This document shows, one piece after another, positions 46,479 to 56,859 of a stretch of 64,000 nt of DNA (position 1 is the first letter of the stretch; every line of letters starts with the position of its first letter). A program made the translations under genes and the position numbers. This stretch comes from Gillisella taibaishanensis (GTDB lineage: Bacteria > Pseudomonadota > Alphaproteobacteria > Rhizobiales > Rhizobiaceae), in contig NZ_MKIN01000024.1 in assembly GCF_001938985.1 (NCBI RefSeq), forward strand, positions 124,407-188,406, read 5' to 3'. Below the pieces are notes generated by a model. The model worked only from the letters and a program-made list of their open reading frames with translations. It had not been told where the DNA came from and searched no databases.

Positions 46479-47168
46479 CTACTTGAGCAGGCGCTCGATC
46501 AGTTCCGCGGTCAGCGCGTCGAAGTGGTCGATGACCACGTCAGGCTTGAGATCGGCGACCGGTACATCGGAATAGCCGAAGGGGACGGCGATGGAAGCGA
46601 TTCGAGCGTTTTGGGCAACGAGGATATCGTTACGGCTGTCGCCGACCATGACGGCGCGTTTGGGATCGCCTCCCGCTTTCTCGATCGTGCCGAGGAGATG
46701 TCCGGCATCCGGCTTGCGGACCTCGAACGTATCGCCGCCGGTAATGGCGGCGAACCGGCGCGTCAGATCGAGACCGTCGAGCAGCGGCCGCGCCAGACCT
46801 TCCATTTTGTTGGTGCAGACCGCCAACAGATATCCGGCGTTCTCCAGCCGTGTCAGCGCTCCGTCAAGGCCCGGATACGACTGGCTTTGGCCCGGCATTT
46901 GGCTCTTGTAGTGGTCGATGAAGCGTTCCAGGAGCGGTTGGAATTCTTCCTCAGAGATCGACCGACCCCGCAGGCTGAAGGCGCGTTCGATCATCACTTT
47001 CGCGCCATGACCGACGAGATGGTTGAGATCGTCTGCCTCAACCGGAGCGAGATCGGCGGCGGCAATGGTGTGGTTGAGACTGGCGACGAGGTCGGCAGCG
47101 GTATCGATCAGGGTTCCGTCCAGATCGAAAACCACGATCGGGCGCAGGCTTTTGGAAGATGAAGACAA
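46479..47168 (-). CDS. gph: Phosphoglycolate phosphatase
   Basis: A 229-residue HAD-family phosphatase that removes phosphate from 2-phosphoglycolate. V-F-D-L-D-G-T-L-I-D is motif I, T-N-K motif II, and V-G-D-S-R-N-D motif III. The start is unclear: TTG 47168 gives the usual family length, but its ribosome binding site is weak; the frame remains open to 47450. It is divergent from rpiA. Confidence 0.88.
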   Translation of the reverse strand: MSSSSKSLRPIVVFDLDGTLIDTAADLVASLNHTIAAADLAPVEADDLNHLVGHGAKVMIERAFSLRGRSISEEEFQPLLERFIDHYKSQMPGQSQSYPGLDGALTRLENAGYLLAVCTNKMEGLARPLLDGLDLTRRFAAITGGDTFEVRKPDAGHLLGTIEKAGGDPKRAVMVGDSRNDILVAQNARIASIAVPFGYSDVPVADLKPDVVIDHFDALTAELIERLLK

Positions 47169-47424
47169 GGGCGTGCACGCTTTCCACGGTTGGGTGTTCA
47201 AAACCGGAGTTTCGAAAGCCACGGCTAAGGTTTTTTGCGGCGTAACGCAACATGGGACGGACACGAAAGGGGCTTTCGTTTGGGAGGCGACCCGTGTAAA
47301 CAGCAAGCACTTTCTGCGGAAGGGATGAGGCGTTGCTAGCCGTTTGCGTTGCGTCGCAGGCTCTTCGACACACCCTGCCAAGTGTTGCGCAAGAACAGGT
47401 ATTGCAAGAGGAGCTGCCGGCAGC

Positions 47425-48123
47425 ATGGACACTCGCCAAATGAAGATCAAGGCCGCCGAACTGGCTTTGTCTTATGTCGAAGATGGAATGCGGCTTGGCA
47501 TCGGCACCGGCTCGACCGCCGAGGAATTCGTCCGTTTGCTGGCGGAAAAAGTGGCCGGTGGCTTCAAGGTTCAGGGCGTTCCGACGTCCGAGCGAACCGC
47601 TCGCTTGTGTGTCGAGCTTGGTGTGCCACTGATGTCGCTCGACGAGATGCCGGAACTGGATCTGACGATCGACGGCGCCGACGAACTGGACCGGCGGCTG
47701 ACCCTGATCAAGGGCGGTGGCGGTGCCCTGCTGCGCGAAAAGATCGTGGCCGCGGCATCGAGCCGGATGATCGTCATTGCCGACGAGACCAAGCTGGTAG
47801 AGACCCTTGGCGCCTATCCGCTGCCTATCGAAATCAACGTCTTCGGCGGTGTTGCGACCCGCATCAGCATTGAGAAGGCGGCAGTAAAGCTCGGCTTGAC
47901 GGGAACCATGGCGCTGCGCATGAGCGGCGACGACCTGTTCATGACCGATGGTGGGCATTATATCCTTGATGCTTCTTTTGGCCGCATTCCTGATGCAGAG
48001 GCCCTTTCACGTGCCTTGCATGGAATACCCGGTGTGGTCGAACATGGGCTTTTCATCGGCTTGGCCTCCCTTGCCGTTGTCGCAGGTGAAGACGGCGCGC
48101 GGGTGATCGAGCCGTCGGCCTGA
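47425..48123 (+). CDS. rpiA: Ribose-5-phosphate isomerase A
   Basis: A 232-residue enzyme of the pentose phosphate pathway. [11 protein letters not shown] binds phosphate, D-G-A-D-E-L carries catalytic Asp, and [11 protein letters not shown] contains catalytic Lys and Glu; all are intact. ATG 47425 is used, with AGGAG about 12 bases upstream. The gene order gph / rpiA / DUF2059 / gor recurs in rhizobia. Confidence 0.95.
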   Translation: MDTRQMKIKAAELALSYVEDGMRLGIGTGSTAEEFVRLLAEKVAGGFKVQGVPTSERTARLCVELGVPLMSLDEMPELDLTIDGADELDRRLTLIKGGGGALLREKIVAAASSRMIVIADETKLVETLGAYPLPIEINVFGGVATRISIEKAAVKLGLTGTMALRMSGDDLFMTDGGHYILDASFGRIPDAEALSRALHGIPGVVEHGLFIGLASLAVVAGEDGARVIEPSA

Positions 48124-48279
48124 TGGCATGCAAGGGGTGTTTGCCGGGCCCGGGGAATGTCGTGCGGACTTTGATTGGATGCATGACAGCGGGCAGGGCA
48201 GGCAGACCAAAGATTTAGTGACAGTTCAGTGCGGCCGTGGAGGCAATGTGCTGGGGACAATAACAGGAGCATGAGTTTT

Positions 48280-48879
48280 ATGAGCAAGTTTCAAGCTATC
48301 GGTCGCCTTCGTTTCGGTCGCTTGACCGCCGGTGCGGTCATCGCAGCTTCGCTTCTGGCTGGTGCGTCCGCGCAGGCGCAGGACGTGACCGAGGCGCAGA
48401 TCAATGTTGCCCGCCAGGCGATCACGGCGCTCGGCGTCACCAATGTGTTCGACAACATCCTGCCCAACGTTGCCGCCCGGTTGAAGGTTCAGTTGATCCA
48501 GGCCTATCCGAACCTGGAAGACCAGATCGACAAGACGGTCGACCAACAGGCAATCGCGCTGGCGGCTCGCCGCGGCGATCTGGAAAAGGAAGCAGCTACC
48601 GTTTACGCGAAGTCCTTTACTCAGGACGAGTTGAAGCAGATCGCGGCCTTCTTCTCGAGCCCGGCCGGCCAGAAGCTGATCAAGGATCAGCCGGTCGCAA
48701 ATCGTGAGCTTGGCAAGTCTGCCGATATCTGGGCAGCCGGCGTCGCTCGGGATCTGGAAAAGAATACCAACGATGCTTTGGTGAAGACAGCCGGCGCCCA
48801 GTTGAAGGCCCAGATGCCAGCTGCCGATCCGGCCCCTGCGCCGGCAGCACCTGCGCCTGCTCCGGCACCCAAGCCTTGA
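48280..48879 (+). CDS. DUF2059 family secreted protein
   Basis: A 199-residue protein with a signal peptide ending near G-A-S-A-Q-A and a helical DUF2059 domain (about residues 60-165) with Y-A-K-S-F-T-Q-D-E-L-K-Q-I-A-A-F-F-S-S-P-A-G-Q-K, the family signature. It ends in an Ala-Pro tail (P-A-P-A-P-A). The function of the family is unknown. ATG 48280 is chosen because the AGGAG at 48265-48269 is too near ATG 48271. Confidence 0.85.
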   Translation: MSKFQAIGRLRFGRLTAGAVIAASLLAGASAQAQDVTEAQINVARQAITALGVTNVFDNILPNVAARLKVQLIQAYPNLEDQIDKTVDQQAIALAARRGDLEKEAATVYAKSFTQDELKQIAAFFSSPAGQKLIKDQPVANRELGKSADIWAAGVARDLEKNTNDALVKTAGAQLKAQMPAADPAPAPAAPAPAPAPKP

Positions 48880-48892
48880 TTTAACCGCTTGC

Positions 48893-48930
48893 AACGAGAA
48901 GGCCCTGAGATCGATCTGGGCCTTCTCGTT
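48893..48930 (+). terminator. Intrinsic terminator after the DUF2059 gene
   Basis: AACGAGAAGGCCC pairs perfectly with GGGCCTTCTCGTT (13 bp) around a 12-base loop that itself holds AGATCGATCT. CATTTCTTG follows. Confidence 0.85.
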
Positions 48931-49258
48931 CATTTCTTGCATGAGATCAGGCCTGACCTGTCGCCCCGGGTGACGTGGTGTTGCGCCGCCAGCGTAATCA
49001 GGCAACTTCCGGCTTGTCACTCTTCTGGTGTCGGGCAATTTCATCCTTATATAGAGCGTGTCCATTCCAGTCGTCCTTCGGGCTGGAGGCCATTTGTCCT
49101 GTCGGACGATGTGCTGGAAGCTGCCGAAGGTCTTCGGTGTTTCGGCGTTTTGCGGAAACACCAACCGCTCTAAGTCACTTTATACGCATTTCCGGACGAG
49201 AAATCGGTTCGCGCTCTCTCTGGAAATGCTCTGGTCGTCCGTCTTGCGGGAGTTTTCC
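48931..49258. other. Intergenic region before gor
   Basis: A 328-base stretch with no coding frame that has a ribosome binding site and no recognisable motif. It is the presumed promoter region of gor; the last 14 bases hold its GGGAG ribosome binding site. Confidence 0.5.
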
Positions 49259-50647
49259 ATGTCATCATTCGATTATGATCTGTTCGTTATCGGCGGCGGC
49301 TCTGGCGGCGTGCGCAGCGCGCGCCTTGCTGCCTCCATGGGCAAGCGGGTGGCGATTGCCGAGGAATACCGTTTCGGCGGCACCTGCGTCATCAGGGGCT
49401 GCGTGCCGAAGAAACTTTTTGTCTACGCCTCGCAGTTTCACGAGCATTTCGAAGATGCGGCAGGTTTTGGCTGGACGGTCGGCGAAAGCCGTTTTGACTG
49501 GAAGAAGTTGATCGCGGCAAAGGACCAGGAAATTGCCCGTCTGGAAGGCCTCTATCGCAAGGGGCTGAACAATGCTGGCGCCGAACTGATCGAGAGCCGC
49601 GCAGAGTTGACCGGCCCCAACAGCGTTCGTCTTCTTGCGACCGGCCGCGAAGTCACGGCGGAGCGGATCGTGATTGCTGTCGGTGGCTCCGCCAACGGGC
49701 ACCAGTCACTGCCGGGCCATGAATTCTGCATTACCTCGAATGAAGCGTTCCATCTCGACGAATTGCCGCGCTCTATCGTTATCGCTGGCGGCGGCTATAT
49801 CGCGGTCGAATTTGCCAATATCTTTCATGGTCTCGGCGTAGATACGACGCTGATTTATCGCGGCAAGGAAATCCTGTCCCGCTTCGATCAAGACGTACGT
49901 CGTGGCCTGCATCAGGCGATGGAAGCCAAGGGCATCCGCATCCTGTGCACCGACGTGATCGAGGAGGTCACCAAGACCGCTGCCGGTGGGCTATCTTTGC
50001 GCACGCTGCAAAACGGCATGCTTTCCGCCGATACTGTCATGCTGGCGCTTGGCCGCGATCCCTATACCAAGGGCCTTGGCCTGGAAACGGCTGGCGTTGC
50101 CGTCAACGACCGTGGAGCGATCATCGTCGATGCGTATTCTCGAACCAATGTGCCCAGCATCTTTGCCCTTGGCGACGTCACGGATCGGGTGCAGCTGACC
50201 CCGGTCGCTATTCACGAAGCCATGTGCTTCATCGAGACGGAATATAAGAATAACCCCACTTCGCCGGATCACGACCTAATCGCCACCGCCGTCTTCTCTC
50301 AGCCGGAAATCGGCACCGTCGGTCTGACGGAAGAAGAGGCTGCGCGCCGCTTCGCCGAGATCGAGGTCTACAAGGCCGAATTCCGGCCAATGAAGGCGAC
50401 GTTGTCCGGCCGGGCGGAAAAAACCATCATGAAGCTGATCGTCAATTCCGGGGATCGCAAGGTAATCGGCGTTCATATCCTTGGTCATGAGGCTGGCGAA
50501 ATGGCGCAACTGCTCGGAATCACCCTGAAGGCTGGTTGCACCAAGGATGACTTCGATCGGACAATGGCTGTGCATCCGACCGCGTCAGAGGAACTGGTGA
50601 CAATGTACAGCCCGAGCTATCGGATCAGGAACGGCGAGCGGATCTGA
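49259..50647 (+). CDS. gor: Glutathione reductase
   Basis: A 462-residue flavoprotein that reduces oxidised glutathione with NADPH. FAD site G-G-G-S-G-G-V-R-S-A-R near the N-terminus; redox pair in G-G-T-C-V-I-R-G-C-V-P-K-K (C-x4-C); NADPH site G-G-G-Y-I-A-V-E-F with a following Arg-containing strand; C-terminal His in V-H-P-T-A-S-E-E. The redox segment is the form shared with plant and cyanobacterial enzymes. ATG 49259 has GGGAG upstream; the frame is open to 49058. Confidence 0.93.
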   Translation: MSSFDYDLFVIGGGSGGVRSARLAASMGKRVAIAEEYRFGGTCVIRGCVPKKLFVYASQFHEHFEDAAGFGWTVGESRFDWKKLIAAKDQEIARLEGLYRKGLNNAGAELIESRAELTGPNSVRLLATGREVTAERIVIAVGGSANGHQSLPGHEFCITSNEAFHLDELPRSIVIAGGGYIAVEFANIFHGLGVDTTLIYRGKEILSRFDQDVRRGLHQAMEAKGIRILCTDVIEEVTKTAAGGLSLRTLQNGMLSADTVMLALGRDPYTKGLGLETAGVAVNDRGAIIVDAYSRTNVPSIFALGDVTDRVQLTPVAIHEAMCFIETEYKNNPTSPDHDLIATAVFSQPEIGTVGLTEEEAARRFAEIEVYKAEFRPMKATLSGRAEKTIMKLIVNSGDRKVIGVHILGHEAGEMAQLLGITLKAGCTKDDFDRTMAVHPTASEELVTMYSPSYRIRNGERI

Positions 50648-50820
50648 CACGAAGCGAAATGGAGTAAGGCTGTAGGGTACAGTGCCGCCCTGCAGCCATT
50701 TCATTTAGACCGAGGCGGGTTTGCAGCAATCTATTGCTTTTCAAGCTTCCATTAAGAGTTTATAAGCCGCCGATCTCGAGCGGCCTTAAGTCTTGGCCGC
50801 GTTTTGTGTAGGTGAAGACG

Positions 50821-52206
50821 ATGGCGCAGAATTGGACCCCGACGAGCTGGAGGCAGAAGCCGATCAAGCAGGCTCCGGCCTATCCGGATAAGGCCGCTTT
50901 GGCCGCAGCAGAGGAAAAGCTTGCCTCTTATCCGCCTCTGGTCTTTGCCGGTGAGGCCCGCCGTTTGAAAAAGTCGCTTGCCAATGTAGCCGAAGGCAAC
51001 GGCTTCCTGCTGCAGGGCGGCGATTGCGCCGAAAGCTTCGCCGAACACGGTGCAGACACGATCCGCGACTTCTTCCGCGCCTTCCTCCAGATGGCTGTTG
51101 TCCTGACTTTTGGTGCCCAGCTTCCGGTCGTGAAGATCGGCCGCATTGCAGGTCAGTTCGCCAAGCCCCGTTCGTCCGATTTCGAGCGGCAGGGTGATGT
51201 CGAGCTGCCGAGCTACCGCGGCGATATCGTCAATGGCATCGACTTCACCGAAGAAGCTCGTGTTCCGGATCCGCATCGCCAGCTGATGGCTTACCGCCAG
51301 TCGGCCGCGACGCTGAATCTGCTGCGCGCGTTCGCCATGGGTGGTTATGCCAATCTCGAAAACGTGCATCAGTGGATGCTCGGCTTCGTCAAGGACAGCC
51401 CGCAGGCGGACCGCTACCGCAAGCTGGCCGACCGCATTTCCGAAACGATGGACTTCATGAAGGCCATTGGCATCAACGCGGAAAGCAATCCGAGCCTGCG
51501 CGAGACCGATTTCTTCACCAGCCATGAAGCCTTGCTTCTCGGCTACGAGGAAGCGCTGACGCGCGTCGACTCGACCTCTGGTGACTGGTATGCGACCTCG
51601 GGTCACATGATCTGGATTGGCGATCGCACGCGCCAGGCCGACCACGCCCATATCGAATACTGCCGTGGCATCAAGAACCCGATCGGTCTGAAATGCGGTC
51701 CTTCGCTGCAGGCGGACGATCTGTTGAACCTGATCGACATTCTCAACCCGCAGAACGAGGCAGGCCGTCTGACGTTGATCTGCCGGTTTGGCCACGACAA
51801 GGTTGCCGATCACCTGCCTCGCCTGATCCGTGCTGTAGAGCGGGAAGGCCGCAAGGTCGTTTGGTCCTGCGATCCGATGCATGGCAACACGATCACGCTC
51901 AACCACTACAAGACCCGGCCGTTTGAGCGGATTCTGTCGGAAGTCGAAAGCTTCTTCCAGATCCACCGCGCCGAAGGTTCGCATCCCGGCGGCATCCATA
52001 TCGAGATGACCGGCAATGACGTGACCGAATGCACCGGCGGCGCTCGCGCGGTTCTGGCCGAAGACCTGCAGGATCGCTACCATACCCATTGCGATCCGCG
52101 TCTCAACGCCGATCAGGCGCTGGAGCTGGCTTTCCTGTTGGCCGAGCGCATGAAGGGCGGTCGAGACGAAAAGCGATTGAAGACGGCTTCTGGCCTCATG
52201 CTCTGA
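50821..52206 (+). CDS. Class II 3-deoxy-7-phosphoheptulonate (DAHP) synthase
   Basis: A 461-residue enzyme of the plant-like class II family that joins phosphoenolpyruvate and erythrose 4-phosphate, the first step of the shikimate pathway. Signatures include [21 protein letters not shown], and C-D-P-M-H-G-N-T, with metal-binding Cys, His and Glu. ATG 50821 has AGGTGA upstream. It ends before a strong terminator. Confidence 0.95.
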   Translation: MAQNWTPTSWRQKPIKQAPAYPDKAALAAAEEKLASYPPLVFAGEARRLKKSLANVAEGNGFLLQGGDCAESFAEHGADTIRDFFRAFLQMAVVLTFGAQLPVVKIGRIAGQFAKPRSSDFERQGDVELPSYRGDIVNGIDFTEEARVPDPHRQLMAYRQSAATLNLLRAFAMGGYANLENVHQWMLGFVKDSPQADRYRKLADRISETMDFMKAIGINAESNPSLRETDFFTSHEALLLGYEEALTRVDSTSGDWYATSGHMIWIGDRTRQADHAHIEYCRGIKNPIGLKCGPSLQADDLLNLIDILNPQNEAGRLTLICRFGHDKVADHLPRLIRAVEREGRKVVWSCDPMHGNTITLNHYKTRPFERILSEVESFFQIHRAEGSHPGGIHIEMTGNDVTECTGGARAVLAEDLQDRYHTHCDPRLNADQALELAFLLAERMKGGRDEKRLKTASGLML

Positions 52207-52290
52207 CAACAAATAGCGGGCGTATCTGTTTCGATAACGCCCGCCTTCGCTGGTTCAGTCTCTTCAACGGCCGAGCCAGTGACAGACGGA

Positions 52291-52331
52291 AACGACGAAA
52301 CCCGCCATCCATGATGGCGGGTTTCGTCGTT
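52291..52331. terminator. Very strong bidirectional terminator
   Basis: A perfect 19-bp stem runs from 52291-52309 to 52313-52331 around a 3-base loop, with TTTC after it on the plus strand. It separates the convergent DAHP synthase and hemerythrin-domain genes. Confidence 0.9.
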
Positions 52332-52347
52332 TTCACATGCTATTGCG

Positions 52348-52854
52348 TCAGGCCGTGTGGTGGCTGTCGATCTGGGTCAAGATATGCTCACGCTCGAAGG
52401 CAATGTGGCGCCTGAGACCTTCGAAAAATCCGCGCAGCATATAGCCGACGGCTTCCATGTTGACTTCGGCGCCGCTGCCGAGTTTCAGCAGCGCATCGGT
52501 CAGCTCCTCGGCAAAGCACTCATCCTCGCAATGCTCGAATCGCAACCGATTGAGCGTGTCGCTCATAGCGGAACTGCGTAAAGCAGAGGCTTCTAGCCAT
52601 GGAAACAGTATGGTTTCCTCGTAGTGGTGAACGCCCTTGATCAAGGGGATCAATGCCTTGGCTGCGTAAATACATTTTTGTTTATTGATATTGGTCGGCA
52701 GGGAGTCTGCGACTTCTTCCAGTTCGTTGCAGAGCGCCAGCTGTTCCCGGTGCGCGCGATGCAGCCAGTCCACGCTTGTGTCGCAGGGCGGCAAAGCGAG
52801 GCCCTTGGCCCGACTGGCTGTCCGCAACCCTGTCTTGTCGACATTGCCTTGCAT
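52348..52854 (-). CDS. Hemerythrin HHE-domain protein
   Basis: A 168-residue protein with a hemerythrin-like cation-binding domain: H-x3-L in H-R-E-Q-L-A-L-C, H-H-Y-E-E-T-I-L-F-P-W-L with the HHExxLFP motif, and a late H-I-A-F-E-R-E-H. Such proteins bind a di-iron centre and may carry or sense oxygen or NO. ATG 52854 has AAGGAG upstream. It is divergent from ccoNOQP, so it may be linked with low-oxygen physiology. Confidence 0.85.
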   Translation of the reverse strand: MQGNVDKTGLRTASRAKGLALPPCDTSVDWLHRAHREQLALCNELEEVADSLPTNINKQKCIYAAKALIPLIKGVHHYEETILFPWLEASALRSSAMSDTLNRLRFEHCEDECFAEELTDALLKLGSGAEVNMEAVGYMLRGFFEGLRRHIAFEREHILTQIDSHHTA

Positions 52855-53378
52855 TCCGCTTCTCCTTTGTTCCCGGCCCGAATTGAAACGGGCGTGAGGC
52901 CGCAGCGCAGGGCATACGCAAATCCTGGCGGAGCGGGATCGAGGGTTTGGCAAACTCTCGTCTCGAGCCAAAACGGATTCCAGATGCGCTTGAGGCGCGA
53001 GGAATTCCCCAATGGCAAGAGAGCCGGTGGACCCGGGCCCACCAACGTCACGCTACATGTGCCGGTTTGCCGTGCCGAAACCCGGACGCCGTTGTCCGAA
53101 GCCTGCGACACAATGCCATTGCCGTTCTCTATCTATCGCTGCCGTGGCTCGGCCCGCCTTGATTTGAATCAAGGCTATTGGCGCTTGGCAGTGGCAAACA
53201 GACGGTAACGCAGAAGTCGATCCGTCTGGCGGACGGCATGGCGACTGGTATCGTCGGGAAAATCGGCCTGTCGAATACGGGCTTTTTCATTGAACGACTG
53301 CGCACACCGCAAATCAGGGCGGAGCCCTTCCGAGAAGGAAGGACCGTGCCGACACGAAGCCGTTGGGGGATGCCAACA
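52855..53378. promoter_or_regulatory. Divergent control region between the hemerythrin-domain gene and ccoN
   Basis: This 524-base gap holds the anaerobox at 53159-53172 and the presumed promoters and leaders of both genes. Short open frames in it lack ribosome binding sites. The ccoN leader after the box is about 200 bases and contains no recognised RNA element. Confidence 0.5.
53159..53172 (+). promoter_or_regulatory. Perfect anaerobox upstream of ccoN
   Basis: TTGATTTGAATCAA matches the FNR/FixK/FnrN consensus TTGAT-N4-ATCAA exactly. It lies 207 bases before the ccoN start and 305 bases from the divergent hemerythrin-domain gene. The fnrN gene at 2040-2771 encodes a regulator that should bind it. 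Confidence 0.88.
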
Positions 53379-55019
53379 ATGAACTATACTTTCGAAACCA
53401 TGGTTCTGGCCATTTTGGCCTTTACCGCGCTGCTCGGGGCGGGTTTCGCCTATGACAGCCTATTCGCTGCCCATATGTGGGTGGCGTTTGTCCTATTTCT
53501 TGCCGGCACGGTATTGATGCTGCGCCGCGCCAAGTTTGCACCGGCAGGGGCCGGCGCGATCACTCGGGCGGCGGCACAGCCGAAGACCGAATATTTCGAC
53601 GAGGTCGTGCGCTACGGTGTCGTTGCCACCGTATTTTGGGGCATCGTCGGCTTCCTGGTCGGCTTGATCATCGCCCTGCAGCTCGCCTTTCCCGACCTCA
53701 ATATCGGCCCCTGGTTCAACTTCGGCCGGCTGCGCCCGGTGCATACGTCGGGCGTGGTTTTCGCCTTCGGCGGCAATGCGCTGATCGCCACCTCCTTCTA
53801 TGTCGTGCAGCGCACCTGCCGCAGCCGGCTGTTTGGTGGCACGCTCGGCTGGTTCGTCTTCTGGGGCTATAACTTCTTCATCGTCATGGCGGCCAGCGGC
53901 TATCTGCTCGGCATCACCCAGGGCCGCGAATATGCGGAGCCGGAATGGTATCTCGACCTGTGGCTGACGGTGGTCTGGGTTGGCTATCTTCTCGCCTTCC
54001 TCGGCACGATCCTGACCCGCAAGGAGCCGCATATCTATGTGGCGAACTGGTTCTACCTTGCCTTCATCGTCACCGTTGCCATGCTGCATATCGTCAACAA
54101 CCTGGCGATCCCTGTCTCCTTCCTCGGCGTCAAGAGCTATTCCGCCTTCTCCGGCGTGCAGGATGCACTGACGCAATGGTGGTACGGCCATAACGCGGTC
54201 GGCTTCTTCCTGACGGCAGGCTTCCTCGGCATGATGTATTATTTCGTGCCCAAGCAGGCCGGACGTCCGGTCTATTCCTACCGTCTGTCGATCATCCACT
54301 TCTGGGCCCTGATCTTCCTCTATATCTGGGCTGGCCCGCACCACCTGCACTACACGGCACTGCCCGACTGGGCGCAGACGCTGGGCATGGTGTTCTCGAT
54401 CATGTTGTGGATGCCTTCCTGGGGCGGGATGATCAACGGCCTGATGACGCTCTCGGGCGCCTGGGACAAGATCCGCACCGATCCAATCATCCGCATGATG
54501 GTCATCGCCATCGCCTTCTACGGCATGTCGACCTTCGAAGGCCCGATGATGTCGATCAAGACGGTCAATTCGCTAAGCCACTATACCGAATGGACCATCG
54601 GTCACGTTCACTCCGGCGCACTCGGCTGGGTCGGCATGATCACCTTCGGCGCGATCTACTACCTGACGCCCAAGCTCTGGCACCGCGACCGCCTCTATTC
54701 GATGCGGATGGTCAACTGGCACTTCTGGCTCGCCACGCTCGGCATCGTTGTTTATGCCGCCGTGCTCTGGGTTGCCGGTATCCAGCAGGGCCTGATGTGG
54801 CGTGAATATGATGCACAGGGCTTCCTGGTCTATTCCTTCGCGGAAACCGTCAAGGCCATGTTCCCCTACTACGTGATGCGCGCCGTTGGCGGCGGGCTCT
54901 ATCTCGCAGGCGGCCTGGTCATGGCCTGGAACGTCACCATGACCATTCTCGGCCATCAGCGCAATGAAGCACCTCTTGCAGGCTCGGCCATGCCGCCTGT
55001 CTTGCAACCGGCGGAGTAA
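53379..55019 (+). CDS. ccoN: cbb3-type cytochrome c oxidase subunit I
   Basis: A 546-residue catalytic subunit with about 14 membrane helices. Haem and copper ligands are visible: [25 protein letters not shown] and [11 protein letters not shown]. It reduces oxygen at very low concentration in the inner membrane. ATG 53379 has GGGGGA upstream; the open frame extends to 53178, but those residues are not oxidase-like. It is the first gene of ccoNOQP. Confidence 0.97.
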   Translation: MNYTFETMVLAILAFTALLGAGFAYDSLFAAHMWVAFVLFLAGTVLMLRRAKFAPAGAGAITRAAAQPKTEYFDEVVRYGVVATVFWGIVGFLVGLIIALQLAFPDLNIGPWFNFGRLRPVHTSGVVFAFGGNALIATSFYVVQRTCRSRLFGGTLGWFVFWGYNFFIVMAASGYLLGITQGREYAEPEWYLDLWLTVVWVGYLLAFLGTILTRKEPHIYVANWFYLAFIVTVAMLHIVNNLAIPVSFLGVKSYSAFSGVQDALTQWWYGHNAVGFFLTAGFLGMMYYFVPKQAGRPVYSYRLSIIHFWALIFLYIWAGPHHLHYTALPDWAQTLGMVFSIMLWMPSWGGMINGLMTLSGAWDKIRTDPIIRMMVIAIAFYGMSTFEGPMMSIKTVNSLSHYTEWTIGHVHSGALGWVGMITFGAIYYLTPKLWHRDRLYSMRMVNWHFWLATLGIVVYAAVLWVAGIQQGLMWREYDAQGFLVYSFAETVKAMFPYYVMRAVGGGLYLAGGLVMAWNVTMTILGHQRNEAPLAGSAMPPVLQPAE

Positions 55020-55029
55020 GGAGGGCACC

Positions 55030-55761
55030 ATGTCCATTCTCGACAAACATAAGATCATCGAAAAGAATGCCAGCCTCCTGCTCGTGGGATCGCTGCTGGT
55101 GGTCGCAATCGGCGGCATCGTCGAAATCGCTCCGCTGTTCTACCTGCAGAACACCATCGAGAAGGTGGAGGGCATGCGGCCCTACTCACCGCTCGAACTG
55201 GCCGGCCGCGACATCTATATCCGTGAAGGATGTTATCTCTGCCACAGCCAGATGATCCGTCCGTTCCGCGACGAAGTGGAGCGTTACGGCCATTACAGCC
55301 TGGCGGCGGAATCGATGTATGACCATCCGTTCCAGTGGGGCTCCAAGCGCACCGGGCCCGATCTGGCCCGGGTGGGGGACCGTTATTCCAACGACTGGCA
55401 CGTCCAGCATCTGAGCGATCCGCGCTCGGTGGTGCCTGAGTCGATCATGCCGAAATATGCGTTCCTCAAGGAAACGCCGCTGAAGATCACCAATGTCTCC
55501 ATGGACCTGAAGGTGAACAGCGAAGTCGGCGTGCCCTATACCCAGGACATGATCGACAACGCCAAGGCGGACCTTGCCGCCCAGGCCGATCCCAATGCCG
55601 ATACGAAGGCGCTGCTGGCGCGCTATCCCAAGGCCAAGACCGGCGATTTCGACGGCAATCCGGCGGTCGTGTCCGAAATGGATGCGCTGATCGCCTATCT
55701 GCAGATGATCGGCACCTTGGTGGACTTCACCAAGTATGACGACGCAACCGGCTATCGCTGA
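55030..55761 (+). CDS. ccoO: cbb3-type oxidase subunit II (monohaem cytochrome c)
   Basis: A 243-residue membrane-anchored cytochrome with an N-terminal helix (about 15-40) and the haem motif C-Y-L-C-H (about 75), with a distal Met in S-I-M-P-K-Y. It passes electrons to CcoN. It starts 10 bases after ccoN with a strong AAGGAGG. Confidence 0.96.
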   Translation: MSILDKHKIIEKNASLLLVGSLLVVAIGGIVEIAPLFYLQNTIEKVEGMRPYSPLELAGRDIYIREGCYLCHSQMIRPFRDEVERYGHYSLAAESMYDHPFQWGSKRTGPDLARVGDRYSNDWHVQHLSDPRSVVPESIMPKYAFLKETPLKITNVSMDLKVNSEVGVPYTQDMIDNAKADLAAQADPNADTKALLARYPKAKTGDFDGNPAVVSEMDALIAYLQMIGTLVDFTKYDDATGYR

Positions 55762-55771
55762 GGAGGGTGTC

Positions 55772-55933
55772 ATGGAAGGAACCGAAATCTATACGGCCAT
55801 GCGCCATTTCGCAGACAGTTGGGGCATGCTGGGCATGCTGCTGTTTTTCGCGGGCGCTATCCTCTTCGTCTTTCGGCCGGGCGCCAAGCAACATGCCGAA
55901 GACGCTGCCTCTATCCCCTTGCGGGAGGACTAA
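55772..55933 (+). CDS. ccoQ: cbb3-type oxidase small subunit CcoQ
   Basis: A 53-residue single-helix membrane protein (L-G-M-L-L-F-F-A-G-A-I-L-F-V-F-R-P-G) that stabilises the oxidase. ATG 55772 has GAGGAGG upstream. Its position between ccoO and ccoP is the standard order. Confidence 0.93.
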   Translation: MEGTEIYTAMRHFADSWGMLGMLLFFAGAILFVFRPGAKQHAEDAASIPLRED

Positions 55934-55935
55934 TC

Positions 55936-56799
55936 ATGTCTGACAAACACATTGACGAAATCAGTGGTGTCGAAACCACGGGCCACGAGTGGGACGGTAT
56001 CCGCGAACTCAACAATCCCATGCCGCGTTGGTGGGTCCTGACCTTCTACGCCACCATCATCTGGGCGATCGGCTATACCGTCTTCTATCCGGCCTGGCCG
56101 ATGCTGACCTCGAATACAAAGGGTCTGTTCGGTTATACCAACCGGGCGGCCGTGACAGCGGAGCTGGCTGACGCCAAGGCGGCGCAATCCGTCTTTACCG
56201 ACAAGATCGCGGCCCTGCCGGTCAAGGATATCCTGGCCGACAAAACCCTGACACAGTTTGCCGTCGCCGGCGGTGCTGCTGCCTTCAAGGTCAACTGCAC
56301 GCCCTGCCATGGCTCCGGCGCCGCCGGTGGTCCCGGCTATCCGAACCTGAACGACGACGACTGGCTGTGGGGCGGCGACATCGACGCCATCTATACGACA
56401 CTGCAGCACGGCATCCGCTATACCAGCGACCCGGATACCCGCGTTTCTGAAATGCCGGCTTTCGCCGATATCCTCAAGCCCGAGGAAATCCGTCAGGTCG
56501 CCGCCTATGTCGTCAGCCTGACGGGCAAGCCCTCCAACGAGGCGCTTGTCGCCCCTGGCAAGAAGGTGTTCGCGGACAATTGCGTCGCCTGCCATGGCGA
56601 CAAGGCTGAAGGAAATCGCGATGTCGGCGCACCCAATCTGTCAGACGCCATCTGGCTGAAGGTGAACGGCGAACAGGAAATCGCCCAGCAGGTTGCGCAT
56701 CCCAAGCATGGTGTCATGCCGGCCTGGTCAGTCCGTCTTGGCGATACCACGGTCAAGGAACTGGCCGTCTACGTCCATTCGCTCGGCGGCGGCGAGTGA
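55936..56799 (+). CDS. ccoP: cbb3-type oxidase subunit III (dihaem cytochrome c)
   Basis: A 287-residue protein with an N-terminal helix (R-W-W-V-L-T-F-Y-A-T-I-I-W-A-I-G-Y) and two haem motifs, C-T-P-C-H (about 120) and C-V-A-C-H (about 216). It accepts electrons from soluble cytochromes. It starts two bases after ccoQ. The maturation genes ccoGHIS that often follow in rhizobia are not here. Confidence 0.96.
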   Translation: MSDKHIDEISGVETTGHEWDGIRELNNPMPRWWVLTFYATIIWAIGYTVFYPAWPMLTSNTKGLFGYTNRAAVTAELADAKAAQSVFTDKIAALPVKDILADKTLTQFAVAGGAAAFKVNCTPCHGSGAAGGPGYPNLNDDDWLWGGDIDAIYTTLQHGIRYTSDPDTRVSEMPAFADILKPEEIRQVAAYVVSLTGKPSNEALVAPGKKVFADNCVACHGDKAEGNRDVGAPNLSDAIWLKVNGEQEIAQQVAHPKHGVMPAWSVRLGDTTVKELAVYVHSLGGGE

Positions 56800-56805
56800 C
56801 GAAAA

Positions 56806-56834
56806 GCCCACCGGGTCGAACAGATCCGGTGGGC
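56806..56834. terminator. Hairpin between ccoP and the glyoxalase-fold gene
   Basis: GCCCACCGG pairs with CCGGTGGGC around an 11-base loop. On the minus strand it is followed by TTTTCG, on the plus strand by GTTCG, so it mainly suits the minus-strand gene, with possible use for ccoP. Confidence 0.65.
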
Positions 56835-56859
56835 GTTCGATTGAGTCGACGGGGAGGGA

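Noticed and set aside
50752-52212. Minus-strand frame of 486 codons
   Set aside because: It is antisense to class II DAHP synthase, which has all family motifs.
52637-52655. TTGAT and ATCAA pair inside the hemerythrin-domain gene
   Set aside because: The spacing is seven bases instead of four and it lies within the coding region.
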